A DNA stretch of 64,000 nucleotides, taken from positions 1 to 64,000 of the forward strand of contig CAYZVN010000002.1 of NCBI GenBank assembly GCA_964482025.1, in the 5' to 3' direction. Position 1 is the first letter of the stretch; each line of letters starts with the position of its first letter. The stretch comes from UBA5868 sp964482025 (GTDB lineage: Bacteria; Pseudomonadota; Gammaproteobacteria; Pseudomonadales; Cellvibrionaceae). Positions 50,876-58,681 of the stretch are shown piece by piece. Below the pieces are notes generated by a model that was given only the letters and a program-made list of their open reading frames with translations, was not told where the DNA came from and did no database searches. The position numbers and the translations under genes are program-made.

Positions 50876-52113
50876 GCGAACAAACGCAGTTGCGTCTCCT
50901 GCTTAGGTGCGCTTAACGCCAGAATGTGAGAGCGTATTTCCTCCGGCTTCGGCTCGCTCAAAGAGTGGGTCAAACCGGGGCAGTGAATAAAGTAGCGCGC
51001 TCGTTTAACCACCACGCCCATGGCCTGCAAATGCTCGAGACGCAAGCGCTGAAAGCGACGCGAAGACACAATTTTCTTTGCGGATTTAACACCTATGCCG
51101 GGTACCCGGAGTATGCGCTCATAATCATCGCGATTGATGTCCACCGGGAACACATGCGGGTTGCGCAAGGCATAGGCCAGCTTTGGGTCTACCTCCAAAT
51201 CCAAATTGGGATGTGCGGAACTCACAATCTCATCAACGGCAAATCCGTAAAAGCGCATCAGCCAATCGGCTTGATAAACCCGATTTTCTCGCACGAGCGG
51301 TGGCGCCTTGAGATCCGGTACGCGATGGTCGGTTGCAATGGGGATATAGCCGGAGTAGTACACTCGCCTCAGTTGTTGCTTTTGATAAAGATTGTTAGCC
51401 AAATGCAGGATTTGCAAATCGTTTTCGGGCGAGGCCCCCACAATCAATTGCGTGCTTTGTCCAGCGGGTAAAAATAGCGGTGATTTGCGAGTTTTGGGCG
51501 GGCTGGCTTGATACTGAGCCTTTTCTTCCGCCAGATAATTCATGGGCCGGATAATATCCGGGTAGTTTTTCTCTGGCGCGACCTTCTGCAAACTCGACTC
51601 TGAGGGGATCTCAATGTTGACGCTCAACCGGTCCGCCACCAGTCCGGCTTCCTGTAACAGCTCTGGGCTGGCTCCAGGAATCGCCTTTAGATGAATATAG
51701 CCATTAAAGTTGTGCTCCTTGCGCAAGGTCCGCGCGACACGCACCAAACGCTCCATGGTGTAATCCGCATTTTTAAAAATGCCCGAACTCAAAAATAGCC
51801 CTTCAATATAATTGCGCCGATAAAAATTGAGGGTCAGATCTACCACCTCCTCCACGGTAAAAGCGGCCCGCTTTACATCGTTGCTGCGGCGGCTCACGCA
51901 ATAGGCGCAGTCGTAAATACAATGATTAGTCAACAAAATCTTCAGCAGCGAAACGCAGCGACCATCTTCGGTATAACTGTGGCAAATGCCCATGCCTTCG
52001 GCGTTGCCTAAGCCTTTGTTGGAGTTGGCGCGTTTACTGCCACTGGACGAGCAGGAGGCATCGTACTTAGCGGCGTCGGCGAGCACTTGGAGCTTTTCGA
52101 TAATTCTGGACAT
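50872..52113 (-). CDS. TIGR03916-type radical SAM putative DNA modification/repair protein
   Basis: The 413-residue protein has a radical SAM cluster motif C65-x3-C69-x2-C72 (NHCIYDCAYCVSRRS), preceded by the family's DASCSSSGSKR and GICHSYTEDGRCVSLLKIL. Near the C-terminus VPGIGVKSAKKIV forms a helix-hairpin-helix, a DNA-binding element. Radical SAM chemistry on DNA would fit a photolyase-like or other base repair, but no reaction is established for this family. A LexA box lies 17 bases upstream of its ATG. It forms a two-gene operon with the TIGR03915 protein. Confidence 0.93.
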   Translation of the reverse strand: MSRIIEKLQVLADAAKYDASCSSSGSKRANSNKGLGNAEGMGICHSYTEDGRCVSLLKILLTNHCIYDCAYCVSRRSNDVKRAAFTVEEVVDLTLNFYRRNYIEGLFLSSGIFKNADYTMERLVRVARTLRKEHNFNGYIHLKAIPGASPELLQEAGLVADRLSVNIEIPSESSLQKVAPEKNYPDIIRPMNYLAEEKAQYQASPPKTRKSPLFLPAGQSTQLIVGASPENDLQILHLANNLYQKQQLRRVYYSGYIPIATDHRVPDLKAPPLVRENRVYQADWLMRFYGFAVDEIVSSAHPNLDLEVDPKLAYALRNPHVFPVDINRDDYERILRVPGIGVKSAKKIVSSRRFQRLRLEHLQAMGVVVKRARYFIHCPGLTHSLSEPKPEEIRSHILALSAPKQETQLRLFA

Positions 52114-52129
52114 GGAAATAAGCCAAACA

Positions 52130-52145
52130 CTGTATGTGCGTACAG
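52130..52145. promoter_or_regulatory. LexA (SOS) box
   Basis: CTGTATGTGCGTACAG matches the gammaproteobacterial CTGT-N8-ACAG consensus exactly. The symmetry continues outward: AGCCAAA and TTTGGCT flank it, making a near-perfect palindrome at 52121-52154. It ends 17 bases from the radical SAM gene start. Confidence 0.88.
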
Positions 52146-52295
52146 TATTTGGCTTGAGTCTCTATGTCAATCGGAACCCGGGAAAACACCTCTGGTGATA
52201 AGGAGAGGGCTGGAGTAGGGCAGTGGGAGTGGCGTGACGTAACCGATTTTACTAAAAGCTCGACCGCTCTTATCGATGCATTTCGGACAGGCGCC

Positions 52296-53609
52296 TTATT
52301 TACCCGCCCCTTGACGCAGGGCGTCCAGGGTTTGCTGGTCAAACACGCGCAGATTGTGGCGATCAAAAATACCCGAAGACAAATGATCCAAACCACCGGC
52401 ATCCCAGTAAAACGGCAGCAGGCCATTTTCTAAAGCTTTTGCGGTCACGTAGCGATGAAAATGCGCGCGGGACGCCAAGTGCAGCTCCAACGCCTCGCCA
52501 GAGACTTGGCCGGTACGGCGCTGCGCGGTAAATTCACCCAGCACCACCGGCACACCTTTGTCGACAAACTGCTGCTTTACTAGGCCAAACAAGCGGTCGA
52601 CCTCGTCTTCCTCGCCCCAAGTGGCGTTGCGCTCGGGGTCGGTGCTGGAGTGATAGTCCTTGCCCCAGTAATAGAATTGTTTGCCCCAGTCGGCATCTTC
52701 ACTCATCAAGGTGAACTGATAGGGTGTGTAAAAGTGCAGCTCCGCCATTAGGCGGTCCGGCAAAGTATCCACCGGCAGTTGGTGCATTAGCTGCGCGGTT
52801 CGTTCAATATCGGTGTTGGGGCCTTGTACCACCAGTACGCGGTAGGCGTTTTTACCCCCTGTGCTGCGCACCGTATCAACAAACGTTTGAAGATAAGACT
52901 CCAGTACCGCCATCTGAGTCGCATTATCCACATTGGGCTCGTTGGTACCGGCGAACATGACATGTTCGTCAAAATCCCCTAAGTGCGTGGCGATCTGCTG
53001 CCAGAAAGCCCGCTGCTTGTCATTGTTCTCCGCTTGCTTTTCCGGCGTTACATTGTTTTCCAGCCAGCCTTCATCCCAATGGATATTCACAATCACGTAA
53101 AGCCCCGCGTCCACCGAATACTCCACCACTTCGCGCACTCGGTTTAACCAGGCCGGGTCAATTTCCGCTGTGGTTTGGTCCGCGTACTGGTTCCATGAAA
53201 CCGGCAGCCGAATGGCATCAAAGCCGTTTTGCTTGACCAGCTGAATTAACTCGCGAGTTGCCGCTGGATTGCCCCAGGCGGTTTCTCCGCCAATGGCTTC
53301 CAGCGAATTCCCCAAATTCCAACCCAGCTGGATGCGGCTGGCGATCTCCGCTGCGCTACTTTCCATCCCCGTTATATCGGGTGCGCTCGGGCGAGTGTTG
53401 TAATTGGGGTAGCGAGACGCTACACCAGAGGATGAACTGGTGCTGCTTGAGCTTGAGGAGGACGACGAACTGCTAGATGTGGATGCGCTCGAACTCGACG
53501 AAGAAGAACTAGAGGAAGAAGAGCTAGACGACTGGCCGCTGCCTCCACAGGCCGTTAGTAAAATTAATAGCGTAAAAAGTGCGAGTAGGTTTGCTGTAGT
53601 GTTTTTCAT
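52296..53609 (-). CDS. GH5 family glycoside hydrolase lipoprotein with polyserine linker
   Basis: The 437-residue protein has a lipoprotein signal with lipobox LLTAC (Cys about 21), about 40 residues of nearly pure Ser, and a GH5 (beta/alpha)8 domain. GH5 motifs are clear: GWNLGNSLEA, IRLPVSWNQY, VIVNIHWDEGW, the acid/base Glu about 224 in GTNEP and the nucleophile Glu about 359 in VVLGEF. An endoglucanase activity is likely, but the subfamily and substrate (cellulose, mannan or xyloglucan) are not fixed. There is no carbohydrate-binding module. Placement on the outer membrane would let it act on oligosaccharides at the cell surface. Confidence 0.93.
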   Translation of the reverse strand: MKNTTANLLALFTLLILLTACGGSGQSSSSSSSSSSSSSSSASTSSSSSSSSSSSSTSSSSGVASRYPNYNTRPSAPDITGMESSAAEIASRIQLGWNLGNSLEAIGGETAWGNPAATRELIQLVKQNGFDAIRLPVSWNQYADQTTAEIDPAWLNRVREVVEYSVDAGLYVIVNIHWDEGWLENNVTPEKQAENNDKQRAFWQQIATHLGDFDEHVMFAGTNEPNVDNATQMAVLESYLQTFVDTVRSTGGKNAYRVLVVQGPNTDIERTAQLMHQLPVDTLPDRLMAELHFYTPYQFTLMSEDADWGKQFYYWGKDYHSSTDPERNATWGEEDEVDRLFGLVKQQFVDKGVPVVLGEFTAQRRTGQVSGEALELHLASRAHFHRYVTAKALENGLLPFYWDAGGLDHLSSGIFDRHNLRVFDQQTLDALRQGAGK

Positions 53610-53659
53610 TGTTATTCCACCGAGTTTAAGAGGGTGTCACCGCCAGCGATACTAAGAAA

Positions 53660-53678
53660 TTGGCTTTTCAAAAGCCAA
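53660..53678. promoter_or_regulatory. Perfect palindrome, possible operator
   Basis: TTGGCTTTTCAAAAGCCAA is a perfect inverted repeat with nine-base arms, 50 bases upstream of the GH5 start codon. The size and symmetry suit a dimeric repressor or activator. No T-run makes a terminator likely. Confidence 0.45.
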
Positions 53679-53745
53679 CGGGCGAATGGCGGAATCGGCA
53701 CAAAAAATGAAAGTTTTGCTGCCATAGGGCGTTTTTATGGAGTTT

Positions 53746-53761
53746 TGTGAAGGTGATCACT
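53746..53761. promoter_or_regulatory. CRP/Vfr-like binding site
   Basis: TGTGAAGGTGATCACT matches TGTGA-N6-TCACA at nine of ten defined positions. It lies 137 bases upstream of the GH5 start and 166 bases upstream of the DUF72 start. Regulation by cAMP-CRP is inference. Confidence 0.4.
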
Positions 53762-53926
53762 CCCGCGATTCGTTCTCAATCGCGCTGATAAAGAGGGCAG
53801 AGGGATGATGCCGCCGTATGGGAATATGTTGGCGATCGCACCGCGCCTCACTGGTGGCGGACGTAGAATTTTCGCATGTTGACCAAATGAGCGCGTGCTC
53901 TTCAGGGCGGCGTAAACGGGGTGAGT

Positions 53927-54829
53927 ATGAGTGAGTTCCGCGTGGGTATTTCCGGCTGGCGTTACGCGCCATGGCGCAAGAACTTTTACCCCGAGGGGCT
54001 GACGCAGGCGCGAGAGTTATATTTTGCTTCGCGATCGGTCAACAGCATTGAAATCAACGGGTCGTTTTACGCCTTACAAACGCCCGAGCGCTACCAGAAT
54101 TGGTATGCCGATACCCCAGATGACTTTGTTTTTAGTGTTAAAGCCCCCCGATTTATCACCCACATACGACGGCTTAAAGAGGTAGAGCATCCCGTAGCCA
54201 ACTTTTTTGCGTCTGGTGTGCTTCATCTCAAAAAGAAATTAGGCCCAATCCTGTGGCAATTTCCACCCAGTTTTAAGTTTGATCCGCCATTGTTCGAAGA
54301 TTTCCTGCAGCTGTTACCGAGGACCGCGAAGGAGGCGACGAAGGGGGTGCAGAAATACCGCGATTTTGCGAACCCGACCCTGCAGGGGCAGCGTCTGCGT
54401 CATTGCGTCGAAATTCGCAACACAACATTTGTCGAGCCGAGGTTTGTTGAATTGCTGCGTCGTTTTAATGTCGCGCTGGTGGTGGCCGATTCGGCCGGAC
54501 GTTTTCCCTACGCCGAAGACATCACCAGTGATTTTGTGTATATGCGGTTGCATGGGGATACGGAATTGTATAAAAGCGGCTATTCCGACGCGGCACTGGA
54601 ACGCTGGTTCGAGCGGATGCTCGCCTGGAGCAAGGGCGGCGAGCCAAAAGACCCCAAACGCATTACCGAGACCGAGGCTCCGCGCTTATCCGAAGGTCGG
54701 GACGTTTTTTGCTATTTTGACAATACCGACAAGCTCTGGGCACCTTATGATGCCCGTAAGGTTTTGCAAAAGCTGGATTTGCTTAAAAACCTACCGGCAG
54801 AGCCGGGTAAACTCGATGACACTCTATAG
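53927..54829 (+). CDS. DUF72 (YecE-like) family protein
   Basis: The 300-residue protein has the DUF72 TIM-barrel pattern: VGISGWRYAPWRKNFYPEG, VNSIEINGSFYALQTPERYQNWYADTPDDFVFSVKAPRFITH, LGPILWQFPPSF, HCVEIRNTTF, FVYMRLHG and VFCYFDNTD. The function is unknown. The ATG at 53927 is preferred to a GTG six bases earlier. Confidence 0.93.
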   Translation: MSEFRVGISGWRYAPWRKNFYPEGLTQARELYFASRSVNSIEINGSFYALQTPERYQNWYADTPDDFVFSVKAPRFITHIRRLKEVEHPVANFFASGVLHLKKKLGPILWQFPPSFKFDPPLFEDFLQLLPRTAKEATKGVQKYRDFANPTLQGQRLRHCVEIRNTTFVEPRFVELLRRFNVALVVADSAGRFPYAEDITSDFVYMRLHGDTELYKSGYSDAALERWFERMLAWSKGGEPKDPKRITETEAPRLSEGRDVFCYFDNTDKLWAPYDARKVLQKLDLLKNLPAEPGKLDDTL

Positions 54830-54975
54830 CCGCTTCAAGACGCTATGACCGCTTGCCATTGACATTACAAAACCGTATAGCCACCGCCACCATAGGAACA
54901 CTTGGGCTTTGTTATAAAGGCATTGTGGACAGCGAGACTGTCTCCTTTAAACCAAAGCCTTGATTGGAGGTTGCT

Positions 54976-55278
54976 ATGAAAAATTTATTTAATGCCAGCG
55001 TGTTGTCCGTTGCGCTTGCGGGGTTGTTAGTGGCAGGTGTGGCGCAGGCTGATCGAGATGACATACGATTGCTGGATGAAACCAAAATCAGCCTCACCGA
55101 GGCGATCGCGATTGCTGAGAAACATCAAAACGGTCGCGCTTATGAGGCGGGAATTGATGATGATCGTTTCTCTCCGATCTATGAGGTGAATGTGGTGACG
55201 ACGGATGGTCGTATCTATGAGTTGGATGTGGATGGTGTGACTGGAGTGGTGAGTAACGTTCGGGAAGACCAAGACTAG
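54976..55278 (+). CDS. PepSY domain periplasmic protein
   Basis: The 100-residue protein has a signal peptide (MKNLFNASVLSVALAGLLVAGVAQA) and one PepSY domain (ISLTEAIAIAEKHQNGRAYEAGIDDDRFSPIYEVNVVTTDGRIYELDVDG). PepSY proteins are often encoded beside OmpR-type two-component systems, as here, and may modulate the sensor in the periplasm; that is inference. TTGGAGG precedes the ATG. Confidence 0.92.
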   Translation: MKNLFNASVLSVALAGLLVAGVAQADRDDIRLLDETKISLTEAIAIAEKHQNGRAYEAGIDDDRFSPIYEVNVVTTDGRIYELDVDGVTGVVSNVREDQD

Positions 55279-55333
55279 AACTGCTCCATAATTGTTGCAA
55301 CCGCCGATACGACGTTAAAAACGGCCTCTGAGG

Positions 55334-55389
55334 TTATCTCAAACGCTAGTGGTCCCACCGGACCACTAGCTGAGCTGGCTTTGGGATAA
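55334..55389. repeat. Nested double inverted repeat
   Basis: An inner perfect 11-bp stem (GCTAGTGGTCC at 55345-55355 with GGACCACTAGC at 55360-55370, loop CACC) sits inside an outer 10-bp stem (TTATCTCAAA at 55334-55343 with TTTGGGATAA at 55380-55389, one wobble pair). There is a nine-base bulge on one side. No T-run follows. It lies between the PepSY and response regulator genes. Confidence 0.8.
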
Positions 55390-55392
55390 GGT

Positions 55393-55420
55393 AAAACGCC
55401 GCCTTGTGAGGCGGCGTTTA
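55393..55420 (+). terminator. Intrinsic terminator after the PepSY gene
   Basis: AAACGCCGCC and GGCGGCGTTT pair around TTGTGA, followed by AATTTG. It ends 18 bases before the response regulator start, so it may partly block read-through from the PepSY gene. Confidence 0.75.
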
Positions 55421-55438
55421 ATTTGAGTGTTCTATTCT

Positions 55439-56116
55439 ATGAAACTTCTGTTAGTGGAAGATGATCAGGCAACGGCCGATTTTATTTTGCGTGGGCTGAA
55501 AGAGCACGGCCATAGTACGGACTGCGCGGACAACGGTTTGGATGGACTTATGCTAGCCCAGGAGTCTCATTACGAAGTAATCATCCTGGATCGTATGCTG
55601 CCGCGTTTAGATGGACTTACGCTGTTGCGTACGCTGCGCGACGCGGGCAATCAAACCCCGGTCATTATGCTTACCGCAATGGGCAGTATTGAAGACCGGG
55701 TAACGGGTTTGAGTGCCGGCGCCGAGGATTATCTGGTCAAACCTTTTGCCTTTGCAGAGTTGTATGCGCGCATTGGTGCTCTTGCTCGCCGTCCTCCCTT
55801 ACATAATGAAATTACGAAACTCGCAGTTGCCGATTTGGAAATGGATTTATTGAAGCGTAAGGTGACTCGTGCAGGGCAGGTGTTGGATCTGCAGCCAACA
55901 GAGTTTAAATTGTTGGAATTTCTGCTGCGTCATGCCGGGCAGGTGGTAACGCGCACCATGTTGTTAGAAGGAGTGTGGGATTTTCACTTTGACCCTAAGA
56001 CCAACGTTGTTGAAACCCATATCAGTCGACTGCGCGCTAAAGTCGACCGGGAATTTGATGTGGCTTTGATTCAAACCGTGAGGGGAGCGGGGTATCGAGT
56101 CGATGCACCTGCCTAA
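55439..56116 (+). CDS. OmpR/PhoB family response regulator
   Basis: The 225-residue protein has a receiver domain with acidic pocket (E7, D8, D9), phosphoacceptor D51 (ILDRMLP), T79 and K101 (LVKPF). A winged-helix DNA-binding domain follows (about 125-222: LDLQPTEFKLLEFLLRHAGQVVTRTMLLEGVW, then VVETHISRLRAKVD and IQTVRGAGYRV). The ATG at 55439 matches the family start MKLLLVEDD. It overlaps the kinase gene by 14 bases, so the pair is one operon. Confidence 0.95.
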   Translation: MKLLLVEDDQATADFILRGLKEHGHSTDCADNGLDGLMLAQESHYEVIILDRMLPRLDGLTLLRTLRDAGNQTPVIMLTAMGSIEDRVTGLSAGAEDYLVKPFAFAELYARIGALARRPPLHNEITKLAVADLEMDLLKRKVTRAGQVLDLQPTEFKLLEFLLRHAGQVVTRTMLLEGVWDFHFDPKTNVVETHISRLRAKVDREFDVALIQTVRGAGYRVDAPA

Positions 56117-57482
56117 ACCTTTCGCCAAGCTCGTGGGTTTGCACTCGATATTTTCGGCTGGCTCTCGGCGAAAATTCTTTCGCTCGGCCACTTTTCGCCT
56201 CGCCAGTCTTTATCTTCTTTTATTCGTATTTTCAGTTGCGCTGCTGGTTTGGCTGCTGTTTTTCCAGGTGCGTAAAACCTTGGAAAATGAAGCGCGTTTA
56301 CAAATCGCGAATGAAGTGAATTTACTGGTTTTTGAATATCAAGAGGATGGTCTTGAAGAGCTATTGGAAGAGACTGAGGAACGAATTGAGAAAAGCCGAT
56401 CTCGCGATCGTTTGCTTTATATGGTGCAAAATCCGCAAGGGCGAGTGATATTCGACCGCGTGCCGCCAGTGGATTCAGACTACGGCTGGCACCAGTTTCG
56501 CGGTGGGACTAACGAGCTGTTTTATTTTGAGCGGCTGGACAATGGTTATGTGCTCGGTGTCGGCAAAGATATGTCGGCACTGGCGGCCACCGAGCGCGCC
56601 ATGGGGCGAACCTTGTTGTGGGCCTTTGTGGTGATGTTGGTATTGGGCGCTGCAGGAGGCGTTTGGTTGAGCCGTCGAACCTTGCGGCAACTGGATTCCA
56701 TTACCCGCACCGCGCAGGCAGTGGGCGCTGGTCGATTGGCCGAGCGGATACCTCTGCGCGATACCGGCGATGAGCTGGATGAGCTGGGGCGAACCTTGAA
56801 TTTAATGTTCGACCGAATCGAAAGTTTAGTTGCAAATGTGCGCCAGGTATCCACCGGTATTGCCCACGATTTGCGCACTCCATTGGCGCGCCTGCGCAAT
56901 CGGCTGGAGGGTCTTCACGCGGACAAAAATGGCCTGAGTGATACAGCGGTAGGCGAAGCGATTGCGGAAGTCGACAGTATTTTGCAGACCTTTGCCTCTT
57001 TATTGCGCCTGGCCGAGTTGGAAACGGGTGTTCTTCGAGCCGGTTTTGTAACGGTGGATTTGAGCACCTTGGTGCATCAGGTGGTAGAGCTTTATCAGCC
57101 GATTGCCGAGGATAGCGGAAAGACGCTGCGTTGCGGCCAGTTGGATCCCGATCTGTTTATTCGCGGTGATAAAAACCTGGTGCAGCAGCTGCTTGTCAAT
57201 CTGCTGGAAAATGCTTATCAACACGCCGGCCAAAATTGTGACGTTGTGGTAAGTCTGGTTCGCGAGAATCCGCAAATTTTGCTGCGGGTTGCGGATAACG
57301 GTGTGGGGATTCCGGTAGCAGAGCGCGAGCGGCTGATTAAACCATTTCAGCGGCACGACGAGAGCGGGGGTACCGGGCTGGGATTGGCGTTGGTTCATTC
57401 CATTGCACAATTACATGATGCGCAGTTGCGACTTTTGGATAATCATCCCGGTTTGTTGTGCGAGGTCGGCTTTCCCGGTTAG
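56103..57482 (+). CDS. HAMP-domain sensor histidine kinase
   Basis: The 459-residue membrane kinase has helices at about 33-55 and 170-189, enclosing a periplasmic sensor domain of about 115 residues that begins with an acidic coiled segment (EYQEDGLEELLEETEERIEKS). HAMP follows (about 190-243), then HisKA with the phospho-accepting His255 in GIAHDLRTPLARL, and the HATPase region with LVNLLENAYQHA, ADNGVGI and GTGLGLALV. The partner is the response regulator upstream. The signal is not known; the acidic sensor and the PepSY neighbour would be consistent with a cation or peptide. Confidence 0.94.
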   Translation: MHLPKPFAKLVGLHSIFSAGSRRKFFRSATFRLASLYLLLFVFSVALLVWLLFFQVRKTLENEARLQIANEVNLLVFEYQEDGLEELLEETEERIEKSRSRDRLLYMVQNPQGRVIFDRVPPVDSDYGWHQFRGGTNELFYFERLDNGYVLGVGKDMSALAATERAMGRTLLWAFVVMLVLGAAGGVWLSRRTLRQLDSITRTAQAVGAGRLAERIPLRDTGDELDELGRTLNLMFDRIESLVANVRQVSTGIAHDLRTPLARLRNRLEGLHADKNGLSDTAVGEAIAEVDSILQTFASLLRLAELETGVLRAGFVTVDLSTLVHQVVELYQPIAEDSGKTLRCGQLDPDLFIRGDKNLVQQLLVNLLENAYQHAGQNCDVVVSLVRENPQILLRVADNGVGIPVAERERLIKPFQRHDESGGTGLGLALVHSIAQLHDAQLRLLDNHPGLLCEVGFPG

Positions 57483-57549
57483 GCCCGCTTCTTTTGGCAG
57501 CCTCGTCGGTTAATCGATAAATAGCTAAGATAAATCGTGGCTTGATGGA

Positions 57550-57584
57550 GTGGAGAATAGCCGGAATTACCGGCTGCTCTCCAC
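57550..57584. repeat. Hairpin overlapping the minE stop codon
   Basis: GTGGAGA and TCTCCAC form an outer stem, AGCCGG and CCGGCT an inner stem, and AATTA is the loop with the minE TAA (complement 57567-57569) inside it. There is no T-run. It may mark the 3' end of the min transcript. Confidence 0.65.
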
Positions 57585-57848
57585 GCTGGCGGCCGGTAAT
57601 TTATCCGGCAAGGTTACGTTAAGCTCAAGGACCGAGCAATTACCGTGATTATCGAGTTGCACCTCAATATTATCGATGTCGATATCCACATATTTCTTAA
57701 TCACCTCCATTATGTCCTTCTGCAGTGCAGCCAGATAATCCGGCTGTTTATGCTGGCGACGCTGGTGCGCCACGATAACCTGGAGGCGCTCCTTTGCGAT
57801 GGATGCGGTGTTGTTTTTTCTGCGGGTAAAGTAATCGAGGAAGCTCAT
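57567..57848 (-). CDS. minE: Cell division topological specificity factor MinE
   Basis: MinE drives MinD off the membrane at midcell to create the pole-to-pole oscillation. The 93-residue protein has the anti-MinCD start MSFLDYFTRRKNNTASIAKERLQVIVAHQRR and the topological domain (LQKDIMEVIKKYVDIDIDNIEVQLD). It overlaps minD by four bases (ATGA). Confidence 0.97.
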   Translation of the reverse strand: MSFLDYFTRRKNNTASIAKERLQVIVAHQRRQHKQPDYLAALQKDIMEVIKKYVDIDIDNIEVQLDNHGNCSVLELNVTLPDKLPAASVESSR

Positions 57849-58660
57849 GCAGTCCTCCTGAACAGGCGCTGGAACAAGCTTTTGTGTTCGGGGTTCAGAA
57901 AACGGTGTTCCACGTCTTCGCCCACCAAGCGGGCAACGGCGTCAGCGTATGCTTTGCCGGCTTTACTTTCACTGTCGTGAATAACCGGAACCCCTTGGTT
58001 CGAGGCTTTAAGGACCGACTGGCACTCGGGGATTACGCCGAGCAATTTAGTGGCAAGAATTTCCTCGACGTCGGCAACGCCGAGCATTTCGCCGCGGGCA
58101 ACGCGGTGTGGGTCATAACGGGTGATAAGCAAATGCTCCACCACATTTTCACCAATTTCCGCTTTGCGCGACTTGCTTTGCAGTATGCCGAGAATCCGGT
58201 CGGAGTCGCGCACTGAGGAAACCTCAGGGTTCGCTACTACTACGGCTTCGTCGGCAAAGTAGAGGGCCATAAAAGCACCGTACTCGATACCCGCTGGCGA
58301 ATCGCAGATGATGAACTCAAAGTCCATTTCTTTTAGTTCGTTTAAGACTTGTTCAACACCTTCTTTGGTGAGGGCATCTTTGTCGCGTGTTTGTGAGGCG
58401 GGCAGGATAAACAGATTTTCACAGCGTTTATCTTTGATCAGCGCCTGCTTTAAGGTCGCATCGCCGTTGATTACATTAACGAAGTCATACACTACGCGGC
58501 GCTCACAGTTCATGATGAGGTCGAGGTTGCGCAGACCTATATCAAAGTCGATTACCGCAGTTTTATGGCCGCGCAGGGCCAAGCCTGTACTGATGGCGGA
58601 GCTGGTCGTGGTTTTGCCGACGCCGCCTTTTCCTGAAGTTACTACGATTATCTTTGCCAA
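57845..58660 (-). CDS. minD: Septum site-determining ATPase MinD
   Basis: MinD is a membrane-bound ATPase that recruits MinC. The 271-residue protein has the deviant Walker A KGGVGKTT near the N-terminus, the switch region DFDIGLRNLDLIMNCERRVVYDFV, CDSPAGIEYGA, and the C-terminal amphipathic membrane-targeting helix LFQRLFRR. It lies 21 bases downstream of minC. Confidence 0.98.
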   Translation of the reverse strand: MAKIIVVTSGKGGVGKTTTSSAISTGLALRGHKTAVIDFDIGLRNLDLIMNCERRVVYDFVNVINGDATLKQALIKDKRCENLFILPASQTRDKDALTKEGVEQVLNELKEMDFEFIICDSPAGIEYGAFMALYFADEAVVVANPEVSSVRDSDRILGILQSKSRKAEIGENVVEHLLITRYDPHRVARGEMLGVADVEEILATKLLGVIPECQSVLKASNQGVPVIHDSESKAGKAYADAVARLVGEDVEHRFLNPEHKSLFQRLFRRTA

Positions 58661-58681
58661 AGTCGTAACCCTTTCAAATGA

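Larger units (their letters stand above)
53610..53926. other. Divergent regulatory region between the GH5 and DUF72 genes
   Basis: These 317 bases contain no gene. They hold the palindrome at 53660-53678, a CRP-like site at 53746-53761, and a hairpin CGCGATT-CGTTCTC-AATCGCG at 53764-53784. These sites are listed separately where they may be regulatory. Confidence 0.6.
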
